Origin: Psychroserpens ponticola
GTDB taxonomy: Bacteria; Bacteroidota; Bacteroidia; Flavobacteriales; Flavobacteriaceae
DNA length: 64,000 nucleotides
Assembly: GCF_023556315.2 (NCBI RefSeq)
Contig: NZ_CP116221.1
Span: 1,313,001-1,377,000 of the forward strand
Direction of reading: 5' to 3'
Shown: piece by piece, positions 9,211 to 16,568 of the stretch
How the letters are laid out: each line of letters begins with the position of its first letter
Position numbering within the stretch: position 1 is the first letter of the stretch
Program-made: the position numbers and the translations under genes
The notes under the pieces: model-generated
Database searches by the model: none
What the model saw: only the letters and a program-made list of their open reading frames with translations
What the model was told of the DNA's origin: nothing

Positions 9211-9236
9211 ATATTAAATTTAACAAAAGCCTAATT

Positions 9237-9773
9237 ATGAAAATGTATCAACCAAAAAGAAGTGTATTATTATTAATGTTAATTGCTGTAACAGCTTTTT
9301 CATCGTGTTCTAAAGATGACGATGGAGGAGGAGATAACGGTTTAGATGGTATTCCATCTGGTGAAATTGTAGCTAAAAACTTAAGAAATGAAACCTTAAC
9401 AGGATTTAGTACGCTAGGTAGAAATGAAGGGTCTCAAAAATGGTGGAGTCATGCCGTTAGTGATTTTAATTTTTCTGGTTGTGGTCAAGATAGTGAAGAT
9501 TATTCTGTAACTGATTTAGGATATTATGCATTTTACCCTGACGGAACAATGCATCAAAAAAATAGTATAGATGGTGAACCATTTTATCTTCAAGAATGGG
9601 AGTGGACTAATCCAAATAAAACTGCTGTATATGTAAGAGGTGATACATCTGTTGGATTTACAGTGACCTATTTAAATGACAATAATGTTGTTTATGGTGC
9701 AAGTCAAAGTATTGGAGGAGGTTGTACAATTGTTTCATATGAGCAATTAGGAAATCCTCATTTTGAAGATTAA
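9237..9773 (+). CDS. lipoprotein of unknown function, probably surface exposed
   Basis: A 178-residue lipoprotein. The signal peptide (VLLLMLIAVTAFSSC) places the lipid on Cys24. It is followed by SKDDDGGGD, an acidic stretch directly after the cysteine that resembles the lipoprotein export signal described in flavobacteria, so transport to the cell surface is likely. The rest (SQKWWSHAVSDFNFSGCGQD, YYAFYPDGTMHQK, VGFTVTYLNDNNVVYG) looks like a small beta-sandwich or lipocalin-like domain that may bind a ligand. I do not recognise a named family. It is followed by its own terminator. Confidence 0.82.
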   Translation: MKMYQPKRSVLLLMLIAVTAFSSCSKDDDGGGDNGLDGIPSGEIVAKNLRNETLTGFSTLGRNEGSQKWWSHAVSDFNFSGCGQDSEDYSVTDLGYYAFYPDGTMHQKNSIDGEPFYLQEWEWTNPNKTAVYVRGDTSVGFTVTYLNDNNVVYGASQSIGGGCTIVSYEQLGNPHFED

Positions 9774-9791
9774 TCTTATAAAACTTTAATG

Positions 9792-9821
9792 AAAAGGGTA
9801 ACATTTTGTTGCCCTTTTTTT
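9792..9821 (+). terminator. intrinsic terminator
   Basis: AAAAGGG and CCCTTTT arms, extended by an imperfect AACA/TGTT pair, then T7. It lies 18 bases after the lipoprotein stop. Confidence 0.8.
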
Positions 9822-9846
9822 ATGCCTGAAATTTATAAGATTTTTC

Positions 9847-9877
9847 TTGTACACAAAATTTTCATATCATAGATTTA
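9847..9877 (+). promoter_or_regulatory. Bacteroidota-type promoter for the second barrel gene
   Basis: TTG at 9847-9849, a 20-base spacer and TAGATTTA at 9870-9877 (seven of eight positions of TAnnTTTG). The start codon is 25 bases downstream. It fits a separate transcript, since a terminator lies upstream. Confidence 0.45.
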
Positions 9878-9902
9878 CTGCCAATTTAAAAAAAAATAAA
9901 TT

Positions 9903-10490
9903 ATGAGAAATATAATGTTATTTATTGCTGTTGCAGTATTTAGTTTATCAAATGTTAGCGCTCAAGAAAGAGACAAAGGAGTAATTGAGATAATTCCTTA
10001 TTTAGGCTATTCTTCATTTTTTTTAAATGGAGATGAAGTTGAACAATTAGATTCAAGAGCTTCGTTAAGTTTTGGTGTGAAAGGAGATTATTATTTTAAC
10101 GATCGATGGAGTTTGCGCTCTGGATTAACTTATGATGCTATGGGAGCAAGTGTTCCAAAATCTGATTTAAAATTAGATTACTTAAATATTCCAGTAAATG
10201 TGAATTGGCATTTTGGGAGTACTAGAAAATGGAATTTAAACTTTGGAGTCACACCAGGCTTTTTAATGAAAGCAGATATAGATGGAGATGATGTTAAAGA
10301 TTTTTATAAGTCTTTTCAACTAGGAATTTCTTATGGAATAGGATATAAATTAGAGATTTCTGAATCTTTTAGTCTTTTATTTGATTCTCAAGGCTTTTTT
10401 GGAGTGACAAATATTCTTGAAGAAAGTGATAATTTTACTAGACTTAATGCAGGTTCAAACCTTAATATAGGAGGTGTTTTTACATTTTAA
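9903..10490 (+). CDS. outer-membrane beta-barrel protein (PorT-like)
   Basis: A 195-residue protein with signal peptide MRNIMLFIAVAVFSLSNVSA cleaved before QE. The mature part has the alternating pattern and Gly/Tyr/Phe content of a short beta barrel (GVIEIIPYLGYSSFFLNGDE, SLRSGLTYDAM, LDYLNIPVNVNWHFG, FGVTPGFLMKAD); the motif around LDYLNIPV is common in barrels of the outer-membrane beta-barrel domain 2 family. It is transcribed from its own promoter and closed by a terminator. Ligand and role are unknown. Confidence 0.8.
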   Translation: MRNIMLFIAVAVFSLSNVSAQERDKGVIEIIPYLGYSSFFLNGDEVEQLDSRASLSFGVKGDYYFNDRWSLRSGLTYDAMGASVPKSDLKLDYLNIPVNVNWHFGSTRKWNLNFGVTPGFLMKADIDGDDVKDFYKSFQLGISYGIGYKLEISESFSLLFDSQGFFGVTNILEESDNFTRLNAGSNLNIGGVFTF

Positions 10491-10509
10491 AATTCACTAA
10501 TATTATAAA

Positions 10510-10537
10510 GCCGAAGATATTTAACTTCGGTTTTTTT
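10510..10537 (+). terminator. intrinsic terminator
   Basis: CCGAAG (10511-10516), loop ATATTTAA, CTTCGG (10525-10530) and T7. It closes the beta-barrel gene ahead of aroQ. Confidence 0.85.
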
Positions 10538-10564
10538 ATGTCTAAATTTTAATATCTTTACTTT

Positions 10565-10981
10565 ATGAAGAAGTTAATTATTATTAATGGACCTAATTTA
10601 AACTTATTAGGAAAGCGAGAAACGAATATTTATGGCGATTTATCGTTCACAGAATTTTTTGAGTCTATAACTGATAAATATCCCAATGTTAAATTAGAAC
10701 ATTATCAATCTAATATTGAAGGAGAGTTGATCGATAAAATTCAGGACGTTGGTTTTAGTTATGATGGTATTATTCTCAATGCAGCAGCTTATACGCATAC
10801 ATCAATAGGTATAGGAGATGCTGTTAAAGCAATTGAAACACCAGTAATTGAAGTTCATATATCTAATACATTCTCAAGAGAAGAGTTTAGACATCAATCT
10901 TACATCTCTACAAATGCTCAAGGCGTTATTTTGGGGTTTGGTTTGCAAAGTTATGAATTAGCAATTCAAAGTTTTTTATAG
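10565..10981 (+). CDS. aroQ: 3-dehydroquinate dehydratase, type II
   Basis: Type II dehydroquinase, third step of the shikimate pathway (3-dehydroquinate to 3-dehydroshikimate) in the cytoplasm. The 138-residue length and the family motifs are clear: NGPNLNLLGKRETNIYG with the catalytic Arg and Tyr, HYQSNIEGELID, NAAAYTHTSIGIGDA, and the substrate-binding EVHISNTFSREEFRHQSY. The usual NPGAYTHTS motif reads NAAAYTHTS here, a conservative change. A TATCTTTA box ends four bases before the start codon, which would give a very short or leaderless transcript. It converges with lpd across a terminator. Confidence 0.95.
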   Translation: MKKLIIINGPNLNLLGKRETNIYGDLSFTEFFESITDKYPNVKLEHYQSNIEGELIDKIQDVGFSYDGIILNAAAYTHTSIGIGDAVKAIETPVIEVHISNTFSREEFRHQSYISTNAQGVILGFGLQSYELAIQSFL

Positions 10982-11005
10982 ATGTTTTTAAGGTTTTATA
11001 GAACT

Positions 11006-11037
11006 AAAAAAGTTCCAGGATTGCTGGAACTTTTTTT
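11006..11037 (+). terminator. bidirectional terminator between aroQ and lpd
   Basis: AAAAAAGTTCCAG (11006-11018), loop GATTG, CTGGAACTTTTTT (11024-11036). The hairpin has A and T runs on both sides, so it works in both directions. Confidence 0.9.
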
Positions 11038-11055
11038 ATGAATCTTATTATTTGT

Positions 11056-12432
11056 TTATAGATGAATCACTTCATCATACGCATCAGCAACAGCTTCCAT
11101 AACAGCTTCACTCATCGTTGGATGAGGATGTATGGCTTTCAACACTTCATGTCCTGTTGTTTCTAATTTTCTACCTAAAACAGCTTCAGCAATCATATCA
11201 GTAACGCCTGCGCCAATCATATGGCAACCTAACCATTCACCATATTTAGCATCGAAAATCACTTTTACAAAACCTTCTTTATGACCACCTGCACTTGCTT
11301 TTCCAGAAGCAGAAAACGGAAATTTACCAACTTTTATGTCTATGCCTTTGTCTTTTGCTTGCTTTTCAGTTAAACCAACAGATGCAATTTCTGGAGTACA
11401 ATACGTACAGCCTGGTACATTACCGTAATCTAAAGCTTCTACGTGTTGACCAGCAATTTTTTCTACACATAAGATTGCTTCAGCAGATGCAACATGAGCT
11501 AATGCTTGTCCAGGAGTGATATCTCCAATAGCATAGTATCCTGGAATATTAGTTTGGTGGTAATCGTTAACTAAAATTTTATCTCTATCAACAGCAATAC
11601 CTACATCTTCTAACCCTATATTTTCAATATTTGATTTTATACCAACAGCAGATAAAACGATATCAGCTTCTAATATTTCTTCTCCTTTTTTGGTTTTAAC
11701 AGTTGCTTTTACGCCAGTTCCTGAAGTATCAACTTTAGTAACTTCAGAAGACGTCATAATTTTAATGCCACTTTTCTTAAAGCTACGCTCTAATTGTTTA
11801 GAAACATCATCATCTTCAACAGGTACAATTTTATCTAAGTATTCAACAATTGTGACTTCGGTTCCTATGGAGTTGTAGAAATATGCAAACTCAACACCAA
11901 TTGCACCAGAACCAACCACAATCAATGATTTAGGTTGTTTAGGTAACGACATTGCTTCTCTATAACCAATTACTTTCTTGCCATCTTGAGGTAAGCTAGG
12001 TAATTCGCGAGAACGAGCTCCTGTAGCGATAATAATATGATCAGCAGAATATTCTTTTCCTTCAACATCCACTTTTTTTCCGGCTTTTAACTTACCGAAA
12101 CCTTCAATAACATCAATTTTATTTTTTTTCATTAAAAATTTAACGCCATTACTCATGCCTTCTGCAACACCACGACTACGTTTTACAACAGCACCAAAAT
12201 CTTTATCATAATCTTTTACAGACAGACCATAATCTTCAGCATGTTTTAAATATTCAAAAACTTGGGCAGATTTTAATAATGCTTTAGTAGGAATACAACC
12301 CCAATTTAAGCATATGCCACCAAGACTTTCTTTTTCAATAACAGCAGTTTTAAAACCTAATTGAGAAGCTCTAATAGCTGCAACGTATCCTCCAGGACCA
12401 CTTCCAAGTACAATTATATCGTATTTACTCAT
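11056..12432 (-). CDS. lpdA: dihydrolipoyl dehydrogenase
   Basis: The E3 subunit of 2-oxoacid dehydrogenase complexes; it reoxidises dihydrolipoamide with FAD and NAD+. The 458 residues carry the FAD-binding motif GSGPGGYVAAIRASQLG, the redox-active disulfide Cys41/Cys46 in GGICLNWGCIPTK, the NAD-binding motif VGSGAIGVEFAYF, the second FAD motif AIGDITPG, and the C-terminal His-Glu pair in HPHPTMSEAVMEA. No E1 or E2 gene is adjacent, so it may be shared by several complexes. A promoter-like TTG-N21-TAACTTCG lies 29 bases upstream. Confidence 0.96.
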   Translation of the reverse strand: MSKYDIIVLGSGPGGYVAAIRASQLGFKTAVIEKESLGGICLNWGCIPTKALLKSAQVFEYLKHAEDYGLSVKDYDKDFGAVVKRSRGVAEGMSNGVKFLMKKNKIDVIEGFGKLKAGKKVDVEGKEYSADHIIIATGARSRELPSLPQDGKKVIGYREAMSLPKQPKSLIVVGSGAIGVEFAYFYNSIGTEVTIVEYLDKIVPVEDDDVSKQLERSFKKSGIKIMTSSEVTKVDTSGTGVKATVKTKKGEEILEADIVLSAVGIKSNIENIGLEDVGIAVDRDKILVNDYHQTNIPGYYAIGDITPGQALAHVASAEAILCVEKIAGQHVEALDYGNVPGCTYCTPEIASVGLTEKQAKDKGIDIKVGKFPFSASGKASAGGHKEGFVKVIFDAKYGEWLGCHMIGAGVTDMIAEAVLGRKLETTGHEVLKAIHPHPTMSEAVMEAVADAYDEVIHL

Positions 12433-12460
12433 CGTATTTTTTGTCTAAATTTTAAGATTA

Positions 12461-12492
12461 CGAAGTTACAAAACCAAATGTTAAAATTCCAA
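12461..12492 (-). promoter_or_regulatory. probable promoter of lpdA
   Basis: On the minus strand, TTG (12492-12490), a 21-base spacer, then TAACTTCG (12468-12461), seven of eight positions of the Bacteroidota -7 box, with the start codon 28 bases downstream. Confidence 0.4.
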
Positions 12493-12574
12493 TATCTAAA
12501 ACACAAATTCTAAAACTTAAATTAAATTAATTTTAATTCGATTTGGTATTTACATTTTGCGGTTAGACTATTGC

Positions 12575-13129
12575 TTATAAATCATCAGTAAAATGCCTGC
12601 GACCTTTTTCTTTACTAAATTTTTCCTGATTGTAAGTTTTAGATTTTCCTTTGGGTATGGATAAAGAAACCCAGTTGTTTCTTTTTAATAGTTTGCCTAA
12701 AAAGACAAGTTGCCCAACGTGATAGGAGTAGTGTGCTAATTGTCGATTTATGGCTTCCGTTACTGTATGACCTTGATTTCGGATGTAGATGATTCGTTCT
12801 AAATCTTCATGAGTTAAAGGTTTAATAGCTTCAAATAAACAATTCCAGCCTTTGTTCCAGTAGTTTAAGAGTTCTTCTTTATTTTCAAAAGTATCTTCAA
12901 ATTCACTATCGCGATGCCTCCATTCTTTTTCTCCATCTTCAATTATAAAATTGGTCCATCTGCTTAACATATTTCCGATTATATGTTTTACAATAATTGA
13001 AATTGAGTTTGAATCTTCTGCAAATTCTTGTTTAAGTTCTCCAATTGATAATTGATTGATAGTTTTGTCACCAAGTGATTTGTAATACTCAAACTGTTTG
13101 ATTACGCTTGTTAAATAGGAGTTGACCAT
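12575..13129 (-). CDS. DUF1572 / DinB-like protein
   Basis: A 184-residue protein of the DinB/YfiT four-helix-bundle superfamily, closest to DUF1572. The ATG at 13129 is preferred because the first helix (SYLTSVIKQFEYYKSLGDKT) starts there; an upstream ATG at 13192 would add 21 unrelated residues. Histidines that would bind a metal at one end of the bundle are in IVKHIIGNM and AHYSYHVGQLV. Some relatives are thiol-dependent transferases, but none of that can be assigned here. It is followed in the minus direction by lpdA and preceded by msrB. Confidence 0.82.
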   Translation of the reverse strand: MVNSYLTSVIKQFEYYKSLGDKTINQLSIGELKQEFAEDSNSISIIVKHIIGNMLSRWTNFIIEDGEKEWRHRDSEFEDTFENKEELLNYWNKGWNCLFEAIKPLTHEDLERIIYIRNQGHTVTEAINRQLAHYSYHVGQLVFLGKLLKRNNWVSLSIPKGKSKTYNQEKFSKEKGRRHFTDDL

Positions 13130-13233
13130 AATACTTGATTTTTTATTAAATAAAAATAGCGATACAAAACCTTTATTACTATGATTTATCATAGTTAGAT
13201 TTTATATCGCTATAAATGGAATGTAATTATCTT

Positions 13234-13710
13234 TTATTTTTTCGGCTCAAATTTTAATGAAACACCATTAATACAATGACGTTTTCCAGTCGTATTTCTT
13301 GGGCCATCGTTAAAAACATGCCCTAAATGCCCACCACAAGTTGCGCAATGCTCTTCGGTTCTTGTATATCCTAAATTGCTATCAGTTGAATACGCTACAT
13401 TGCCTTTAATTTCTCGATCAAAACTTGGCCATCCTGTACCTGAATCAAATTTGTTTTCACTTTTAAATAATGGTGTATTACAAGCTGAACAATGAAAAAT
13501 CCCTTCACGATATTCTTTATTCAACTCACTTGAAAATGGACGCTCTGTACCAGCTTGTCTTAATACATGATATTCTTGTTCTGTGAGTTGTTTTTTCCAT
13601 TCGGCATCTGTTTTTGTAATTTCAAATGTTTCTGTAGAATCAGGTTTTTGAGCAGAACTATTACAACTAAAGAATAAAGTTACTGTTAAAACTAATATTA
13701 TCTTTTTCAT
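13234..13710 (-). CDS. msrB: peptide methionine (R)-S-oxide reductase, lipoprotein form
   Basis: MsrB reduces the R isomer of methionine sulfoxide in proteins. With the ATG at 13710 the 158-residue product begins with a lipoprotein signal (MKKIILVLTVTLFFSC, lipid on Cys16), so the enzyme is exported and membrane anchored rather than cytoplasmic. Two CxxC zinc motifs (CSACNTPLF, CATCGGHLGHVF), the GTGWPSFD motif and the catalytic Cys146 in RHCINGVSLKF are present. An upstream in-frame ATG at 13761 would hide the lipobox. It is divergent from glgA, with a palindrome in the gap. Confidence 0.94.
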   Translation of the reverse strand: MKKIILVLTVTLFFSCNSSAQKPDSTETFEITKTDAEWKKQLTEQEYHVLRQAGTERPFSSELNKEYREGIFHCSACNTPLFKSENKFDSGTGWPSFDREIKGNVAYSTDSNLGYTRTEEHCATCGGHLGHVFNDGPRNTTGKRHCINGVSLKFEPKK

Positions 13711-13763
13711 ATTTAAAAGTAATTGATTTGACAATTTAAGTCGAAAAAAAATTAGATTCATTA

Positions 13764-13777
13764 CGAAATCGATTTCG
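13764..13777. promoter_or_regulatory. LacI-family operator-like palindrome upstream of glgA
   Basis: CGAAATCGATTTCG is a perfect 14-bp palindrome that contains AANCGNTT, the core typical of operators of LacI-family repressors. It sits 86 bases before glgA. A related sequence lies before the GH31 gene at 18548. Control of the glycogen genes by a sugar-responsive LacI-type regulator is inferred; no regulator gene is in the window. Confidence 0.4.
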
Positions 13778-13863
13778 AAACATTATTCCTTTAACTATGC
13801 GTAAATCCTTATGGTTTATAATTTAAAAATAGTAAATTTAAATGTTGAAATAAAAATTTTGAA

Positions 13864-15267
13864 ATGAAAATAATGCATGTTAGCGCAGAATGTTATCCCA
13901 TAGCTAAAGTTGGAGGTTTAGCTGATGTGGTTGGTGCATTACCAAAATACCAGAACCAATTAGGAGCTACTAGTAATGTTGTCATGCCTTTATATGACAA
14001 TGCATTTACTAGAAAGCATGAATTTAATTCAGTTTATGAGTCGCAAATTTCTTTAGGAAATGATGAGATTACTTATAGTGTTTTAAAACTTGCCAAATCC
14101 GTTTTAGATTTTGAAGTATATTTTATTGATATTAAAGGATTATTATTTAAAGATTATGTGTATTCTGCCGATGATACAGATCGCTTTTTGGCATTCCAAA
14201 TAGCAACATTAGATTGGATACTAACGTTAAGTGATAAGCCTGAATTTATTCATTGTCATGACCATCATACAGGATTAATTCCGTTTATGACACAAGAATG
14301 TTATAAATATGAAACCTTAAATAAAATTCCAATAATAACTACAATTCATAATGCGCAATATCAAGGTTGGATGACTTATGATCATCTATTTAAAATACCA
14401 GAGTTTAATATAGAAAAGATAGGTTTGCTAGATTGGAATGGCGTTATAAATCCGTTAGCATCAGCAATTAAATGTGCTTGGCGAATCACTACAGTCTCTC
14501 CAAGTTATATGGAAGAATTGAAAAGTGAAGCTAATGGATTAGAGAGTTTATTATCTCAAGAAAGTGCTAAAGCAATTGGTATATTAAACGGAATCGATTC
14601 TGGTGTTTGGAATCCTGAAACCGACAATTATATTGTAGAAAACTATAAAATATCGACAGTTGAAAAAGGAAAAAAATCCAATAAAAAATGGCTTTGCTCT
14701 GAGTTTAATTTAGATGAAAGCAAGCCTCTATTTGCATTTATAGGACGACTTGTAGGAGAAAAAGGAGCTGAACTTTTACCAGAAGTGTTTTCTAAAGTTT
14801 TAGAAACGAATGACGTATCCATTCTTCTTTTGGGTTCCGGTTTTAAAGACACAGAAGCAAAATTATTAGCATTAAAAGCTAAATATGAAGGATCATATAA
14901 TACATTTATTGGTTACGATGAAAAACTATCGCACATCATTTATGCAGGTGCAGATTTCTTATTAATGCCATCTCGTGTAGAACCTTGTGGTTTAAATCAA
15001 ATGTATTCTTTACGTTATGGAACTGTTCCTGTAGTAAGAAGCATTGGTGGTTTAAAAGATACGATCATAGATATTGAAGATAATGGTTTCGGAATTTGCC
15101 ATGACTCTGTTACAATAGATGATATTGTTACAGCAATAAAAAAGGCTTCAAATTTTTATAACAATAAACTAGCATTCAAAAAGAATAGAAAACGTATTAT
15201 GAGTATTGACCATTCTTGGGAAGTCTCTGCAAACGCATATATAAACTTATATAAATCAATAAACTAA
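13864..15267 (+). CDS. glgA: glycogen synthase, ADP-glucose type
   Basis: A GT5 glycosyltransferase that adds glucose from ADP-glucose to the growing alpha-1,4-glucan. The 467-residue protein has the N-terminal ADP-binding motif AKVGGLADVVGALPKY (residues 14-29), HCHDHHTG in the N-terminal Rossmann domain, and the C-terminal donor-site segments FIGRLVGEKGAELLP and SRVEPCGLNQMYSLRYG with the catalytic Glu. It is the first gene of an operon: glgC starts five bases after its stop and glgB follows. Confidence 0.95.
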   Translation: MKIMHVSAECYPIAKVGGLADVVGALPKYQNQLGATSNVVMPLYDNAFTRKHEFNSVYESQISLGNDEITYSVLKLAKSVLDFEVYFIDIKGLLFKDYVYSADDTDRFLAFQIATLDWILTLSDKPEFIHCHDHHTGLIPFMTQECYKYETLNKIPIITTIHNAQYQGWMTYDHLFKIPEFNIEKIGLLDWNGVINPLASAIKCAWRITTVSPSYMEELKSEANGLESLLSQESAKAIGILNGIDSGVWNPETDNYIVENYKISTVEKGKKSNKKWLCSEFNLDESKPLFAFIGRLVGEKGAELLPEVFSKVLETNDVSILLLGSGFKDTEAKLLALKAKYEGSYNTFIGYDEKLSHIIYAGADFLLMPSRVEPCGLNQMYSLRYGTVPVVRSIGGLKDTIIDIEDNGFGICHDSVTIDDIVTAIKKASNFYNNKLAFKKNRKRIMSIDHSWEVSANAYINLYKSIN

Positions 15268-15272
15268 AGCAT

Positions 15273-16538
15273 ATGATTAATAATGAAGTGTTATCAATTA
15301 TACTTGGTGGAGGCCAAGGATCAAGATTATATCCTCTTACAGCAGATCGATCTAAACCAGCCGTGCCAATTGCAGGTAAATATAGATTGGTAGATATACC
15401 AATTTCTAATTGTATTAATTCTAGCATCAAAAGAATGTATGTGTTAACACAGTTTAATTCTGCGTCTTTAAATCAGCATATTAAAAACACCTATCATTTT
15501 AGTTTTTTTAGTAGTGCTTTTGTTGATGTTTTAGCTGCTGAACAAACCATGCATAGTGATAAATGGTTCCAAGGAACTGCCGATGCTGTTCGACAGAGCA
15601 TGCATCACTTTTTGCAGAATGATTTTAAATATGCTTTAATACTATCTGGAGATCAATTGTATAATATGGATTTAGAGGATATGATAGAAAAGCATAAAAA
15701 GAGTAATGCTGAAATTTCTATTGCCACATATCCTGTAAGTGCAAAAGATGCAACAGGTTTTGGATTATTAAAAACAGATGATGAAAATGTAATTACGTCT
15801 TTTATTGAAAAACCGGATTCAGAATTATTACCAGATTGGACTTCAGAAGTTAGTGACGATATGAAAAAAGAGGGTAGAAACTATCTAGCTTCAATGGGTA
15901 TTTATATCTTTAATAGAGACTTATTAATAGAGTTAATGAATAATCCTGATACTATAGATTTTGGTAAAGAAATTATTCCTCAATCCATACATAAACATAA
16001 AACACTAAGTTATCAATATGAAGGGTATTGGACTGATATTGGTACAATTGAATCCTTTTTTGAAGCCAATTTAGGCCTAACAGAAGATATTCCTAAATTT
16101 AATTTGTATGATGATAATCGAGTGTATACTAGAGCAAGAATTTTGCCTACATCAAAAATTTCAGGAACCTTATTAAACAAAACGGTAATTGCTGATGGTT
16201 GTATAATTCATGCTGCTAAAATTGAAAAAAGTGTTATTGGTATTCGGTCTAGAATTGGTGAAAATTCAACAGTATTAAATACCTATATGATGGGAAATGA
16301 TTCATACGAATCATTAAAAAATATTGAGAAAAATAAAATTGAAAATCTTTTAGGAATAGGAGATAGATGCTACATTAACAATTGTATTGTAGATAAAAAT
16401 TGTAGAATTGGAGATGATGTTAAAATTGAAGGTGGTAAACATTTAAAAGATACAGAGACCGAAAGTTATTTAATAAAAGACGGAATTGTTGTCATTAAAA
16501 AAGGAGCTACCATCGATAAAGGGACTATCATTAAATAA
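15273..16538 (+). CDS. glgC: glucose-1-phosphate adenylyltransferase
   Basis: ADP-glucose pyrophosphorylase, the committed step of glycogen synthesis (ATP + glucose-1-phosphate to ADP-glucose + PPi). The 421 residues show the nucleotidyltransferase signature LGGGQGSRLYPLTADRSKP, the KYRLVDIPISNCINS motif, the FQGTADAVRQ loop, SGDQLYNMD, and the substrate loop FIEKP, followed by a left-handed beta-helix domain (HAAKIEKSVIGIRSRIGEN) that in this family carries allosteric control. The five-base gap to glgA means cotranscription and probably translational coupling. Confidence 0.95.
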   Translation: MINNEVLSIILGGGQGSRLYPLTADRSKPAVPIAGKYRLVDIPISNCINSSIKRMYVLTQFNSASLNQHIKNTYHFSFFSSAFVDVLAAEQTMHSDKWFQGTADAVRQSMHHFLQNDFKYALILSGDQLYNMDLEDMIEKHKKSNAEISIATYPVSAKDATGFGLLKTDDENVITSFIEKPDSELLPDWTSEVSDDMKKEGRNYLASMGIYIFNRDLLIELMNNPDTIDFGKEIIPQSIHKHKTLSYQYEGYWTDIGTIESFFEANLGLTEDIPKFNLYDDNRVYTRARILPTSKISGTLLNKTVIADGCIIHAAKIEKSVIGIRSRIGENSTVLNTYMMGNDSYESLKNIEKNKIENLLGIGDRCYINNCIVDKNCRIGDDVKIEGGKHLKDTETESYLIKDGIVVIKKGATIDKGTIIK

Positions 16539-16568
16539 TCTCATGTATTCTTCAACTAAAAATATTAT

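Noticed and set aside
15197-15430. Minus-strand open frame across the glgA-glgC junction
   Set aside because: Antisense to two well-supported genes, with no recognisable product.
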